Below are positions 8,357 through 16,735 of a DNA stretch of 64,000 bases, one piece after another (within the stretch, counting starts at the first letter, position 1; every line of letters begins with the position of its first letter). Source of the stretch: Rhodovulum sulfidophilum (GTDB taxonomy: Bacteria; Pseudomonadota; Alphaproteobacteria; Rhodobacterales; Rhodobacteraceae). The stretch lies in the NCBI GenBank assembly GCA_003241785.1, contig QFPW01000002.1:1-64000 (forward strand), given 5' to 3'. Below the pieces are notes generated by a model. The model was not told the origin of the DNA, searched no databases, and saw nothing but the letters and a program-made list of their open reading frames with translations. The position numbers and the translations under genes were made by a program.

Positions 8357-8447
8357 CAACACTCTCAGAACACCCGCGAGCAGGACGAAGAAGGTCCGCA
8401 CTATGTCACGGACCTTCCGGGGCGTCACGCGTCTTCTGCCCGGAATT

Positions 8448-9329
8448 TCAAGCGGTCGCGAGCGTCTCCGCGGCGGAACCACTAACGGATTCAAGGCGTT
8501 TGCGCAGCTTGCCCAGCGCCTGCGCCTCAAGCTGCCGGATGCGCTCCTTCGAGAGGCCGAGCTCCTGGCCGAGGCTCTCGAGCGTGCGCGGCTCCTCGCG
8601 GAGCTTGCGCTCGACGATGATCATCCGCTCGCGCGCGTTGAGCGCGCCGAGCGCGTCCGCGAGCCAGCCCCGCGCCCGCGCCAGATCGGCGTCGCGCGTC
8701 ACGGTCTCCTCGGCGCGCGGCGCGTCGTCCTCCAGCGTCTCGACCCATTCGCGGCCTTCCTCGCCGGCCTGCTGCGCGTTGAGCGAGAAATCCGCGCCCG
8801 AGAGCCGCGCGTCCATCATCTCGACGTCGCGCAGCGGCACCCCCACCTCCTCCGCGATCATCTCGCGCAGGCGCTGGGTGTCGAGCACCTCGCCGCTCGC
8901 ATGCGCCTCGCGCTCGAGCTTGGCGCGCACCCGGCGCAGGTTGAAGAACAGCGCCTTCTGCGACGAGGTCGAGCCGGTGCGCACCATCGACCAGTTGCGC
9001 ATCACGTAATCCTGGATCGAGGCCTTGATCCACCAGACCGCGTAGGTCGAGAAGCGCACGCCCCGGTCGGGGTCGAACTTCTCGGCCGCCTTCATGAGCC
9101 CGACGCCCGCTTCCTGGATCAGGTCGGGCATCGGCGCGCCATAGCGGCGGTACTTCGCCGCCATCGAGATCGCGAGCCGCATGTAGGCGTTGACGAGCCG
9201 GTGCAGCGAACGTTCGTCCCCCTCCTCGCGCCAGGCGCGGGCGAGCGCGAGTTCGGTTTCCGCGTCCAGCATCTCCGCGCCCATGGCGCGCTTGGTGACG
9301 GTTCGTAGGCCGATGTCGTCCAGAGCCAT
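8448..9329 (-). CDS. rpoH: RNA polymerase sigma factor RpoH, RpoHII type
   Basis: A 293-residue sigma-32 family factor. The RpoH box QKALFFNLR lies at 124-132, region 2 (PDLIQEAGVGLMKAAEKFDP ... RFSTYAVWWIKASIQ) at 68-105 and region 4 helix-turn-helix (LESLGQELGLSKERIRQLE) near 250-270. The N-terminus (MALDDIGLRTVTKRAMGAEML) resembles the RpoHII group of Rhodobacterales, which carries the singlet-oxygen and general stress response, more than the housekeeping RpoHI. That assignment is from memory of the family. An ECF-type (RpoE) promoter element sits upstream, matching the known RpoE control of rpoHII in Rhodobacter. Confidence 0.9.
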   Translation of the reverse strand: MALDDIGLRTVTKRAMGAEMLDAETELALARAWREEGDERSLHRLVNAYMRLAISMAAKYRRYGAPMPDLIQEAGVGLMKAAEKFDPDRGVRFSTYAVWWIKASIQDYVMRNWSMVRTGSTSSQKALFFNLRRVRAKLEREAHASGEVLDTQRLREMIAEEVGVPLRDVEMMDARLSGADFSLNAQQAGEEGREWVETLEDDAPRAEETVTRDADLARARGWLADALGALNARERMIIVERKLREEPRTLESLGQELGLSKERIRQLEAQALGKLRKRLESVSGSAAETLATA

Positions 9330-9696
9330 GTGCGGTCCTCCAACGAGAGCGGGGAGACAGCGCCCGGGGCGCGCGTGTTCTCGACCCTTCAGAGCGATCT
9401 ACGCGCGAGGAGGCGGTTTGGATCACCTGTAAACCTATCTTAAATGACTATGTGGGTCCGGACCGGCCGGCGGCCCCGGAGGACACCCGCGCGCGCCGAT
9501 GATCATGCCTTTGAAAACAGGACCGTTTCCGGTCCGGAGCCTCCCCGGCGGCCGCGCCGGGACCGGACTGCGCGCGCGCAAGAAAGTGAGCGGACGACGC
9601 CGCCTCGCCCGCCTCGGCGGCGCGGGTCCCGGCCGGCGTTAACCCGGGCCTAAGGCTTCTCGGCCATCGCTGTCCCGAGAGGCCCGAGGGAGAGCC
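9330..9696. other. Divergent intergenic region rpoHII / yifB
   Basis: 367 bases between two divergent genes. The rpoHII side carries the ECF-type promoter. The yifB side ends in GAGGGAGAG just before the ATG, a strong ribosome binding site, but no convincing -35/-10 pair. The middle (about 9450-9650) shows no coding sequence or repeat that I can support. Confidence 0.5.
9396..9425 (-). promoter_or_regulatory. Candidate RpoE (ECF) promoter of rpoHII
   Basis: On the minus strand TGATCC (9425-9420) is followed after 18 bases by TAGATC (9401-9396), about 65 bases before the rpoHII start. TGATCC is the -35 core of the Rhodobacter RpoE-ChrR promoters. The sequence just upstream (9426-9450) is distinctly A/T-rich, like an UP element. 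Confidence 0.6.
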
Positions 9697-11196
9697 ATGG
9701 TCGCCTGCGCCTATACGGTGGCATTTCAGGGCCTCGACGCCCGGCTGGTCGAGGTGCAATGCGCGATCACCGCGGGCCTGCCGGCGTTCAACCTCGTCGG
9801 CCTGCCCGACAAGTCGGTCTCCGAGGCCAAGGAGCGGGTGCGCGCGGCGATGGTGGCGATGGGGCTCGCCCTGCCCGCCCGGCGGATCACCGTGAACCTC
9901 TCGCCCGCCGACCAGCCCAAGGAAGGCTCGCATTTCGACCTGCCGATCGCCCTCGCCGTGCTCGCGGAGATGGACGTGCTGCCGCGCGATCTCGTCGCGG
10001 GCTTCGTCGCGATGGGCGAGCTCGCGCTCGACGGCGCGCTCGTCTCGGTCGCAGGCGCCCTTCCGGCGGCGGTCGCCGCCGCGGCGGCGGAGCGCGGGCT
10101 GATCTGCCCGGCGAGCCGCGGCGCCGAGGCGGCCTGGGTGGGCTCCGCCGAGGTGATCGCGCCCGACTCGCTGCTGGCGCTCGTGAACCACCTGACCGGC
10201 AAGGGCGTGCTCGGTCCCGCCGAGCCCGGGCTCGTCGCGGCGCCGGCCGAGGCGCGCGACCTCGCCGACGTGCGCGGCCAGGAGAAGGCGAAGCGCGCGC
10301 TCGAGATCGCCGCCGCGGGACGGCACCACCTGCTGATGGTCGGCCCGCCCGGCAGCGGCAAGTCGATGCTCGCCGCGCGCCTGCCCGGGATCCTGCCGCC
10401 GATGGACGCGACCGAGGCGCTCGAGACCTCGATGGTCCATTCGATCGCGGGCCTGCTCGACGAGGGCGGCATCAGCCGCGCCCGGCCGTTCCGCGAGCCG
10501 CATCACACCGCCTCGGTCGCGGCGATCGCCGGCGGCGGCCGCGGCGCCAAGCCCGGAGAGATCAGCCTCGCGCATCACGGGGTGCTCTTTCTCGACGAGC
10601 TGCCGGAATTCCCACGCCCGGTGCTCGAGACGCTGCGCCAGCCGATCGAGACCGGCGAGGTCGTGGTGGCGCGCGCCAACGCGCATGTGCGCTATCCCTG
10701 CCGCTTCCTGCTCGTCGCCGCCGCCAACCCCTGCCGCTGCGGCTACATGGCCGATCCGGCGCGCGCCTGCGCCCGCGCGCCCGACTGCGGCGCGGAGTAC
10801 ATGGGCCGGATCTCGGGCCCGCTGCTCGACCGGTTCGACCTGCGCGTCGAGGTGCCCGCGGTTTCGATCGACGAGCTGGGCGGCCTCGCGCGCGGCGAGC
10901 CGAGCGCGGCGGTCGCGGCGCGGGTCGCCGTGGCGCGCGAGATCCAGCGCGGGCGTTTCGCCGGGATCGAGGGGGCGCGGGTCAACGCCGACGCCGAGGG
11001 CGCGCTCCTCGGCCTGATCGCCACGCCCGAGCCCGAGGGCCTCGCGCTGCTGCGCGATCTCGCCGAACGCTTCCACCTCAGCGCCCGCGCCTATCACCGC
11101 GTGCTGCGGGTGGCGCGCACCATCGCCGATCTCGACGGCGCGCCGGTGATCGCCCGCCGGCATGTCGCGGAGGCGGCGGGCTACCGGATCGGCTGA
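9697..11196 (+). CDS. YifB/ComM family AAA+ ATPase (Mg-chelatase-like)
   Basis: A 499-residue YifB/ComM protein. In naturally competent bacteria ComM is a hexameric branch-migration helicase acting on incoming DNA; elsewhere the role is unclear. The N-terminal ChlI-like domain covers about 1-190, the Walker A GPPGSGKSM lies near residue 217, Walker B is in FLDELPEF, and a cysteine cluster (NPCRCGY...CARAPDC) follows near 345-365. The gene is monocistronic and its last 16 bases overlap the end of the convergent esterase gene. Purines (GAGGGAGAG) precede the ATG. Confidence 0.93.
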   Translation: MVACAYTVAFQGLDARLVEVQCAITAGLPAFNLVGLPDKSVSEAKERVRAAMVAMGLALPARRITVNLSPADQPKEGSHFDLPIALAVLAEMDVLPRDLVAGFVAMGELALDGALVSVAGALPAAVAAAAAERGLICPASRGAEAAWVGSAEVIAPDSLLALVNHLTGKGVLGPAEPGLVAAPAEARDLADVRGQEKAKRALEIAAAGRHHLLMVGPPGSGKSMLAARLPGILPPMDATEALETSMVHSIAGLLDEGGISRARPFREPHHTASVAAIAGGGRGAKPGEISLAHHGVLFLDELPEFPRPVLETLRQPIETGEVVVARANAHVRYPCRFLLVAAANPCRCGYMADPARACARAPDCGAEYMGRISGPLLDRFDLRVEVPAVSIDELGGLARGEPSAAVAARVAVAREIQRGRFAGIEGARVNADAEGALLGLIATPEPEGLALLRDLAERFHLSARAYHRVLRVARTIADLDGAPVIARRHVAEAAGYRIG

Positions 11197-12083
11197 GGGC
11201 CAAGCCGCGCGCGGGCGAAGCGGGCGGCGTGGTCCAGCGCCGCCTCGGCCTCGGGCAGCCGGCGCTGGTAGAGTTGCCAGACATGCGGCGTGTCCGGCCA
11301 GAGCTCGAGCGCGACATCGACGCCCTGGGCCGCGAGCGCCGCGGCGAGCGCGCGGGCATCGTCGCGCAGGATCTCGGCCTCGCTCGCCTGGATGAGCACC
11401 GGCGGCGCGCCCCGGAGGTCGGCGAAGAGCGGCGAGGCGCGCGGATCGCCCGGATCGGCCCCGGCGAGGTAGAGGTCGCGGATCTCGCGCACGCGGCGCG
11501 CCGGCAGGAGCGCCTCGCGCGCCGCGAGCGCGCCGAGGCTCGGCTGCGAGAGCGTGAGGTCGACCCAGGGCGAGAAGGCGAGCGCGCAGGCCGGCGATGG
11601 CAGGCCGGCGGCGCGGAGCGCGGCCAGCAGCGCGAAGACGAGCCCGCCGCCCGCGCTGTCGCCGCCGAGCACGATCCGCTCCGGCGCCACCCCCTCGGCG
11701 AGCAGCGCGGCGTAGGCCGCGCGCGCGTCCTCGGGCGCCGCCGGGAACGGATGCTCGGGCGCCAGCCGGTATTCGGGCAGCACCGCGCGCGCCCCGATCC
11801 GCCGCGCGAGATGCGCGACCATCGCGGCGTGGGTCGCGGCCGAGCCGAGGCAATAGGCGCCGCCGTGCAGCCAGAGCAGCGTCGCGCCCTCCGGCCCGGC
11901 GATCCGCGTCGCCGGCAGCGCTCCGAGCGGCCGGCGCGCCATCCGCGTGCCGGGCGGCGGCGGCAGCCGGGCGGCGGCGCGCTCCAGCCGCGCGCGGGCG
12001 CGGCCGAGATCGGTTTCCCAGGCGAGATAGGGCTTCTCGACGAAGCGGAGCCAGATCTCGAGCGCGGTGAGCTGCCAGGACAT
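11181..12083 (-). CDS. Alpha/beta hydrolase, hormone-sensitive-lipase family
   Basis: A 300-residue esterase of the HSL family. The oxyanion motif is HGGAY (family HGGG), the nucleophile elbow GDSAGG, the acid lies in EAEILRDDA and the histidine in DTPHVW, in the expected order. It probably hydrolyses short acyl esters in the cytoplasm; no signal peptide is seen. It is convergent with yifB (16-base overlap) and starts about 20 bases after gshB ends, so it may be in one transcript with gshB. Confidence 0.88.
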   Translation of the reverse strand: MSWQLTALEIWLRFVEKPYLAWETDLGRARARLERAAARLPPPPGTRMARRPLGALPATRIAGPEGATLLWLHGGAYCLGSAATHAAMVAHLARRIGARAVLPEYRLAPEHPFPAAPEDARAAYAALLAEGVAPERIVLGGDSAGGGLVFALLAALRAAGLPSPACALAFSPWVDLTLSQPSLGALAAREALLPARRVREIRDLYLAGADPGDPRASPLFADLRGAPPVLIQASEAEILRDDARALAAALAAQGVDVALELWPDTPHVWQLYQRRLPEAEAALDHAARFARARLGPQPIR

Positions 12084-12102
12084 TTCCCGCGCCCTCCCCG
12101 CG

Positions 12103-13044
12103 TCAGGCCCGGCGGCGCTCGATCGCTTCCCAGATCCGGGCGGTTACGTTTTCGCCGTTGAAGCGCTCCATCTCCTGCAGGCCGGTCGGCGAGGTCACGT
12201 TGATCTCGGTCAGCCAGTCGCCGATCACGTCGATGCCGACGAAGATCTGGCCCTTCTCGCGCAGGAGCGGCCCGATCGCGGCGCAGATCTCGAGGTCGCG
12301 CGGGGTGAGGTCGACCTTCATCGGCGTGCCGCCGACATGCATGTTTGAGCGGGTCTCGCCCTCGGGCGGCACGCGGTTGATCGCGCCCACCGGCTCGCCG
12401 TCGACGAGGATCACCCGCTTGTCGCCCGCGCTGACCGCCGGCAGGAACTTCTGCGCGATCAGGGGCTCGCGGTTCAGCGAGGCGAAGAGCTCGTAGAGCG
12501 CGTTGAAGTTGCGGTCGTTCGGATCGAGCCGGAAGATCCCCGCGCCGCCGTTGCCATAGAGCGGCTTGAGGATGATGTCGCCGTGCCGCGCCTTGAAGGC
12601 GCGCAGGGCGTCGATGTCGCGCGCGACCATGGTGGGCGGCGTGAGGTCGGGGAAATCGAGGACCAGCAGCTTCTCGGGATAGTTCCGCACCCAGAACGGA
12701 TCATTGGCGACCAGCGTCGTGTCGCGGATCTTGTCGAGCAGGAAGGTCGTGGTGAGATAGCCCATGTCGAAGGGCGGATCCTGCCGGAGCCAGACCACGT
12801 CCCAGTCGGCGAGGTCGATCGTGGTCTCCTCCCCGAGCGTGAAATGGTTCCCCTGTTCGCGCCGCACCGTGACCGGCCAGCCGCGCGCGGTGACGCGGCC
12901 CTCGTCGAAGGCGAGCCGGTCGGGCGTGTAGTAGAAGAGCTCGTGTCCCCGCGCCTGCGCCTCTTCCATGATCCGGAAGGTCGAGTCGGCGTTGATGTTG
13001 ATCTTGTCGATCGGATCCATCTGGACCGCGACTTTCAGGGCCAT
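12103..13044 (-). CDS. gshB: Glutathione synthetase
   Basis: A 313-residue ATP-grasp enzyme joining gamma-glutamylcysteine and glycine. The prokaryotic GshB N-terminus MALKVAVQMDPIDKININADS is clear, as are KPLYGNGGAGIFR in the ATP lid and the metal/substrate segment INVTSPTGLQE near the end. I chose the ATG at 13044, which begins the conserved N-terminus and has GGAGAG a few bases upstream. A longer frame reaching 13404 crosses hairpin-rich DNA and is not coding. Confidence 0.95.
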   Translation of the reverse strand: MALKVAVQMDPIDKININADSTFRIMEEAQARGHELFYYTPDRLAFDEGRVTARGWPVTVRREQGNHFTLGEETTIDLADWDVVWLRQDPPFDMGYLTTTFLLDKIRDTTLVANDPFWVRNYPEKLLVLDFPDLTPPTMVARDIDALRAFKARHGDIILKPLYGNGGAGIFRLDPNDRNFNALYELFASLNREPLIAQKFLPAVSAGDKRVILVDGEPVGAINRVPPEGETRSNMHVGGTPMKVDLTPRDLEICAAIGPLLREKGQIFVGIDVIGDWLTEINVTSPTGLQEMERFNGENVTARIWEAIERRRA

Positions 13045-13148
13045 GGAACTCTCCGGGCAGGTTGCGCGCAAGTCATGGCCGAGCCGCACGGGGCTTGCAA
13101 GCGCATCTAAGGTCGACGGGGCGTTTCCGGCGCGGCGCCGCGGGCATG

Positions 13149-13253
13149 GCGCCGGCCTGTCGGCCGGCGCGGCGGAGCGGCCCGTTGGCCGCGAGGGAAG
13201 GTTTCTCCCCGCCTGTTGGCGGGGCCCCTCGCCCCGGAGCCTGACGGCTCCGG
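13149..13253. repeat. Four tandem GC-rich stem-loops with four-base loops
   Basis: Four perfect inverted repeats follow each other in 105 bases: 13149-13157/13162-13170 (9 bp, loop TGTC), 13177-13182/13187-13192 (6 bp, loop CGTT), 13207-13213/13218-13224 (7 bp, loop TGTT) and 13234-13241/13246-13253 (8 bp, loop TGAC). All loops have four bases and three of the four stems close as CC..GG around a TGNN loop. None is followed by a T-run, so they are not ordinary terminators. They lie upstream of gshB. Confidence 0.75.
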
Positions 13254-13373
13254 CGCGGTCTGCTCGATAGATTTCCAGGCCGTATGAACCATGGCAGAAG
13301 CGAGCCGCCGGTGGAGCACCTAGAGCTCCTGACAAGGGTTCGGGGTGCTGGGCTGGGTCCCGGAACGCCGCCG

Positions 13374-13453
13374 CCCCGGGCTTGACCCGGGGCCTCGACC
13401 CCATTTCCGAACCGCCGCGCGCAGGCTTCGGGGCCCCGGATCAGGTCCGGGGC
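13374..13453. repeat. Two REP-like CCCCGG palindromes
   Basis: Two imperfectly related palindromes of a type common between genes in alphaproteobacteria: CCCCGGG-CTTGA-CCCGGGG at 13374-13392 and GCCCCGGA-TCAGG-TCCGGGGC at 13433-13453. Their loops are near-complements (CTTGA and TCAGG), as if the same element occurred in both orientations. Confidence 0.6.
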
Positions 13454-13547
13454 GGCCGGCGCCGGGTGCCCGCCACGGGCGCAGGTGCCGAAGCGCGCCG
13501 CGGGTGCTCCGCCGCCAGGCGCGCGGCGCCGGACGCGGCGCCATCGC

Positions 13548-13577
13548 TTGCCCGCGGCCTCGGCCGCGGGCTAGGCT
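13548..13577 (+). promoter_or_regulatory. Candidate promoter of deaminase gene with inverted-repeat spacer
   Basis: TTGCCC (13548-13553), an 18-base spacer and TAGGCT (13572-13577). The spacer region is nearly all one inverted repeat, GCCCGCGGCC-TC-GGCCGCGGGC at 13550-13571, which could be an operator or simply a recurrent promoter form. Transcription would start near 13584, about 20 bases before the first possible ATG at 13604. Confidence 0.45.
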
Positions 13578-13603
13578 CCGGGCGATGACGCCGCGCGGGA
13601 GGG

Positions 13604-14968
13604 ATGATGGCCGGGGACAGGACCCTTCTGCTGCGGGACGCCGATCTCGTGGTCACGATGGACGCGGCGCGGCGCGAGATCCCGCGCGCCTCGGTGCTGA
13701 TCGAGGACAACCGGATCGCCGCGGTCGGGCCCGCCGCCGAGCTGCCGCGCGCGGCGGACGAGGTGATCGATCTCGCGGGCCATGTCCTGACCCCGGGGCT
13801 GATCAACACCCACCACCACATGTACCAGACGCTGACCCGCGTCGTGCCCGGGGTGCAGGACGGCGAGCTCTTCGGCTGGCTGCGCGGGCTCTATCCGATC
13901 TGGGCGCGGCTCACGCCGGAGATGATCGGCGTCTCGACCCAGACCGCGATGGCGGAACTGCTGCTCTCGGGGGCGACCACGAGCTCGGACCATCTCTACG
14001 TCTATCCGAACGGCTGCCGGCTCGACCATTCGATCGAGGCCGCGGCCGCGATCGGCATGCGCTTCCACGCCGCGCGCGGCTCGATGAGCGTCGGCGAGAG
14101 CAAGGGCGGCCTGCCGCCCGACGCCTGCGTCGAGGACGAGGCGGCGATCCTGAAGGACAGCCGGCGGCTGATCGAGACCTGGCACGACGCCGACCGCTAT
14201 TCGATGCTGCGCGTCGTGCTCGCGCCCTGCTCGCCCTTCTCGGTCTCGACCGACCTGATGCGCGAAAGCGCCGCGATGGCGCGGGCCTATGGCGTGTCGC
14301 TGCACACCCATCTCGCCGAGAATGACAACGACATCGCCTACAGCCGCGAGGTCTTCGGCCGGACGCCGGCGGAATACGCCGAGGATCTCGGCTGGCTCGG
14401 GCACGACGTCTGGCACGCGCATTGCGTGAAGCTCGACGCGCCCGGCATCTCGGCCTTCGCGCGGACCGGCACCGGGGTCGCGCATTGCCCCTGCTCGAAC
14501 ATGCGCCTCGCCTCGGGGATCGCGCCGGTGCGGCGGATGCGCGACGCGGGCGTGCCGGTCGGGCTCGGCGTCGACGGCTCGGCCTCGAACGACGGCTCGC
14601 ACATGCTGGGCGAGGTGCGCCAGGCGCTGCTGGCGCAGCGCGTGGGCTACGGGCCGGATGCGATGGGCGCGCGCGAGGCGCTCGAGATCGCGACGCTCGG
14701 CGGCGCGAAGGTGCTGAACCGCGACGACATCGGGGCGATCGCGCCGGGGATGGCGGCGGATGTCGCGGCCTTCGACCTTGGGAACATCGCCTATGCCGGC
14801 GCGCTGCACGATCCGGTCGCGGCGCTGGTCTTCTGCTCCGGGCCGGGCGCCGCCTATACGGTCGTGAACGGCCGGGTCGTGGTGCGCGAGGGCCGGCTGA
14901 CGACGCTCGACACCCGCGCGCTCGTCGCGCGCCACAACGAACTGGCGCGCGACCTCGTGAACGGCTGA
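13604..14968 (+). CDS. Amidohydrolase, probable 8-oxoguanine deaminase
   Basis: A 454-residue amidohydrolase of the AtzB/8-oxoguanine deaminase/cytosine deaminase group. Metal ligands visible are the HxH in NTHHHMYQT (H70, H72), the histidine in THLAEND, a further histidine in DVWHAHCVK and the aspartate in GLGVDGSASND. The last motif is the form I associate with 8-oxoguanine deaminases, which turn 8-oxoguanine into urate, but hydroxyatrazine-type substrates cannot be excluded. The start is either of two adjacent ATGs (13604, 13607) after GGGAGGG. It is convergent with the MHS transporter gene, leaving only 8 bases between them. Confidence 0.8.
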   Translation: MMAGDRTLLLRDADLVVTMDAARREIPRASVLIEDNRIAAVGPAAELPRAADEVIDLAGHVLTPGLINTHHHMYQTLTRVVPGVQDGELFGWLRGLYPIWARLTPEMIGVSTQTAMAELLLSGATTSSDHLYVYPNGCRLDHSIEAAAAIGMRFHAARGSMSVGESKGGLPPDACVEDEAAILKDSRRLIETWHDADRYSMLRVVLAPCSPFSVSTDLMRESAAMARAYGVSLHTHLAENDNDIAYSREVFGRTPAEYAEDLGWLGHDVWHAHCVKLDAPGISAFARTGTGVAHCPCSNMRLASGIAPVRRMRDAGVPVGLGVDGSASNDGSHMLGEVRQALLAQRVGYGPDAMGAREALEIATLGGAKVLNRDDIGAIAPGMAADVAAFDLGNIAYAGALHDPVAALVFCSGPGAAYTVVNGRVVVREGRLTTLDTRALVARHNELARDLVNG

Positions 14969-14976
14969 GCCGGGGC

Positions 14977-16341
14977 TCAGTGCTCCATGTCGATGTGCTT
15001 GGTCTCCTTGCCGAGCAGGAGCGCCACCAGCGTCAGGCAGCCCATCGCGCTGAGATAGACGCCGACCCAGAACGGGCTCCCCGCCCCATAGCTCCAGAGC
15101 GCCACCGCGATGAAGGGCGCCACGGCGGCGCCGAGGATCGAGGAGACGTTGTAGGAGATCCCCGAGCCGGTGTAGCGCACCCGCGCCGGGAAGAGCTCGG
15201 GCAGGAGCGCGCCCATCGGGCCGAAGGTCAGCCCCATCAGCGAGAAGCCGAGGATCAGCCAGGCGACCACGCCGGCCTGCCCGAGCGACAGGATCGGGAC
15301 CCAGAGCAGGCCGAAGGCGATGATGCCGAGCGTGACCCAGATCAGCGTCCGGCGCCGGCCCCAGCGGTCGGCCCAGGGGCCCGAGACCAGCGTGAAGATG
15401 CCGAAGAACACCACGCCGAGGATCATCAGGAGCACGAAGGTCCGGTAGTCGTAGCCGAGGCCCGGCAGCGGCCCGTCGACCGCCGCGCGGCCGTAGGAGA
15501 GCGAGAAGGTCGTCATCAGGTAGAAGAGGACGTAGGTCGCCAGCATGTAGAAGGTGCCGAGGATGAGCTCGCGCCAGTGGTCGCGGAAAGCGGCGGCGAG
15601 CGGGACCTTCTGCACTTCGCCGCGCTTCACGGTCTTCTCGAAGGCGGTGCTCTCGACCAGGGTCAGCCGCACCCAGAGGCCGACGATCACCATCACCGCC
15701 GAGAACAGGAACGGGATGCGCCAGCCCCAGTCGAGGAAGGCGGTCGAGGGCCGCGACGGATCGTCGGAGGGCAGCAGCGCCGCGATGATCAGGAAGAGAC
15801 CGTTCGCGATGATGAAACCGAGGGGGGCGCCGAGCTGCGGGAAGGTGCCGTAGATCGCGCGCTTGCCCTCCGGCGCGTTCTCGGTCGCGATCAGCGCCGC
15901 GCCCGACCATTCGCCGCCGAGCGCGAAGCCCTGGGCGAGGCGCAGGATCACGAGCAGGAGCGGCGCGAGCCAGCCCACCATCGGGAAGGTCGGCAGCACG
16001 CCGATCAGGAAGGTCGCGATACCCATGGTCAGGAGCGCGCCGACCAGCGTCACCTTGCGGCCGCGCCGGTCGCCGAGATGGCCGAAGAAGATCGCGCCGA
16101 GCGGCCGCGCCACCATCGCCGCGCCGAAGACCGCGAAGGAGGCGAGCAGAGCCGTGGTCTCGTTGCCGGCGGGGAAGAACAGGTGCGGGAAGACCAGCAC
16201 CGCCGCCGTCGCATAGACGTAGAAGTCGTAGAATTCGATCGTGGTGCCGATCAGGCTCGCGAGGATGACGCGCGAGCGCGGATTGGCGGGGGCGGAGACG
16301 GGGGCGCGACCGGATCGCGCCGCGTCGTAGGTGGTAGCCAT
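14977..16341 (-). CDS. MFS transporter, metabolite:H+ symporter (MHS) family
   Basis: A 454-residue, 12-helix major facilitator. The MHS/ProP-ShiA group is shown by the N-terminal GTTIEFYDFYVYATAA motif, the loop GHLGDRRGRK between helices 2 and 3, and the equivalent GPWADRWGRR in the second half. ALGGEWSGA and PARVRYTGSGISYN are also group-typical. Substrates in this group include shikimate, alpha-ketoglutarate, proline/betaine and other carboxylates; none is indicated here. GGAG stands 7 bases before the ATG. The gene is convergent with the deaminase. Confidence 0.9.
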   Translation of the reverse strand: MATTYDAARSGRAPVSAPANPRSRVILASLIGTTIEFYDFYVYATAAVLVFPHLFFPAGNETTALLASFAVFGAAMVARPLGAIFFGHLGDRRGRKVTLVGALLTMGIATFLIGVLPTFPMVGWLAPLLLVILRLAQGFALGGEWSGAALIATENAPEGKRAIYGTFPQLGAPLGFIIANGLFLIIAALLPSDDPSRPSTAFLDWGWRIPFLFSAVMVIVGLWVRLTLVESTAFEKTVKRGEVQKVPLAAAFRDHWRELILGTFYMLATYVLFYLMTTFSLSYGRAAVDGPLPGLGYDYRTFVLLMILGVVFFGIFTLVSGPWADRWGRRRTLIWVTLGIIAFGLLWVPILSLGQAGVVAWLILGFSLMGLTFGPMGALLPELFPARVRYTGSGISYNVSSILGAAVAPFIAVALWSYGAGSPFWVGVYLSAMGCLTLVALLLGKETKHIDMEH

Positions 16342-16735
16342 GGATATGCTCCGGATGCGCGGTTCGCCCGGGGTCTGACCGGGCGCGGGAGGAAGGGCGT
16401 CCCCGGGGCGGGGCGGGCTTCGTCCGGCGTCCGAGCGTGGTTGCCCGGGACGTGCGTCCTCTTGGTTCGGTCCTCCCGTGCGCGCCCGGGACGGAGAATG
16501 GCGAAAGCCCGCCGGACCGCCGAGGCGGCTCGCGGGCGACGGGATATCGCGGACGCGGGTCGCGCCCGCGCCGTCTGGTCCTGCCTGGCCCCGGCGGCCG
16601 GGGAGCGGTGGGCCATGAGTCGGAGAATCGCGGGCCGGCGCGGGATGGGACCCGGCGCGGCCGGTCGCGAGTCGGCGCGAGCCTTAGTCCCGCCGCCGGG
16701 GAGGGTCAAGCCATCGTGACCGGCCCGGGCGGCCG
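16342..16735. other. Intergenic region, no gene seen
   Basis: 394 bases between the start of the MHS transporter gene and the end of the tetraheme cytochrome gene. Open frames here are Arg/Pro/Gly-rich and look non-coding. Only the transporter's ribosome binding site near 16350 can be supported; no promoter of the common type, repeat or RNA was recognised. Confidence 0.45.

Noticed and set aside
8420..8453. CTTGAAA upstream of the ChaN gene as a sigma-32 promoter
   Set aside because: The only CCCC-type -10 lies 23 bases away, outside the spacing allowed for RpoH promoters; the motif also overlaps the rpoHII stop.
13045..13404. N-terminal extension of gshB over the hairpin region
   Set aside because: The added sequence is Arg/Ala/Pro-rich, crosses four hairpins and precedes the conserved GshB N-terminus, which has its own ribosome binding site.
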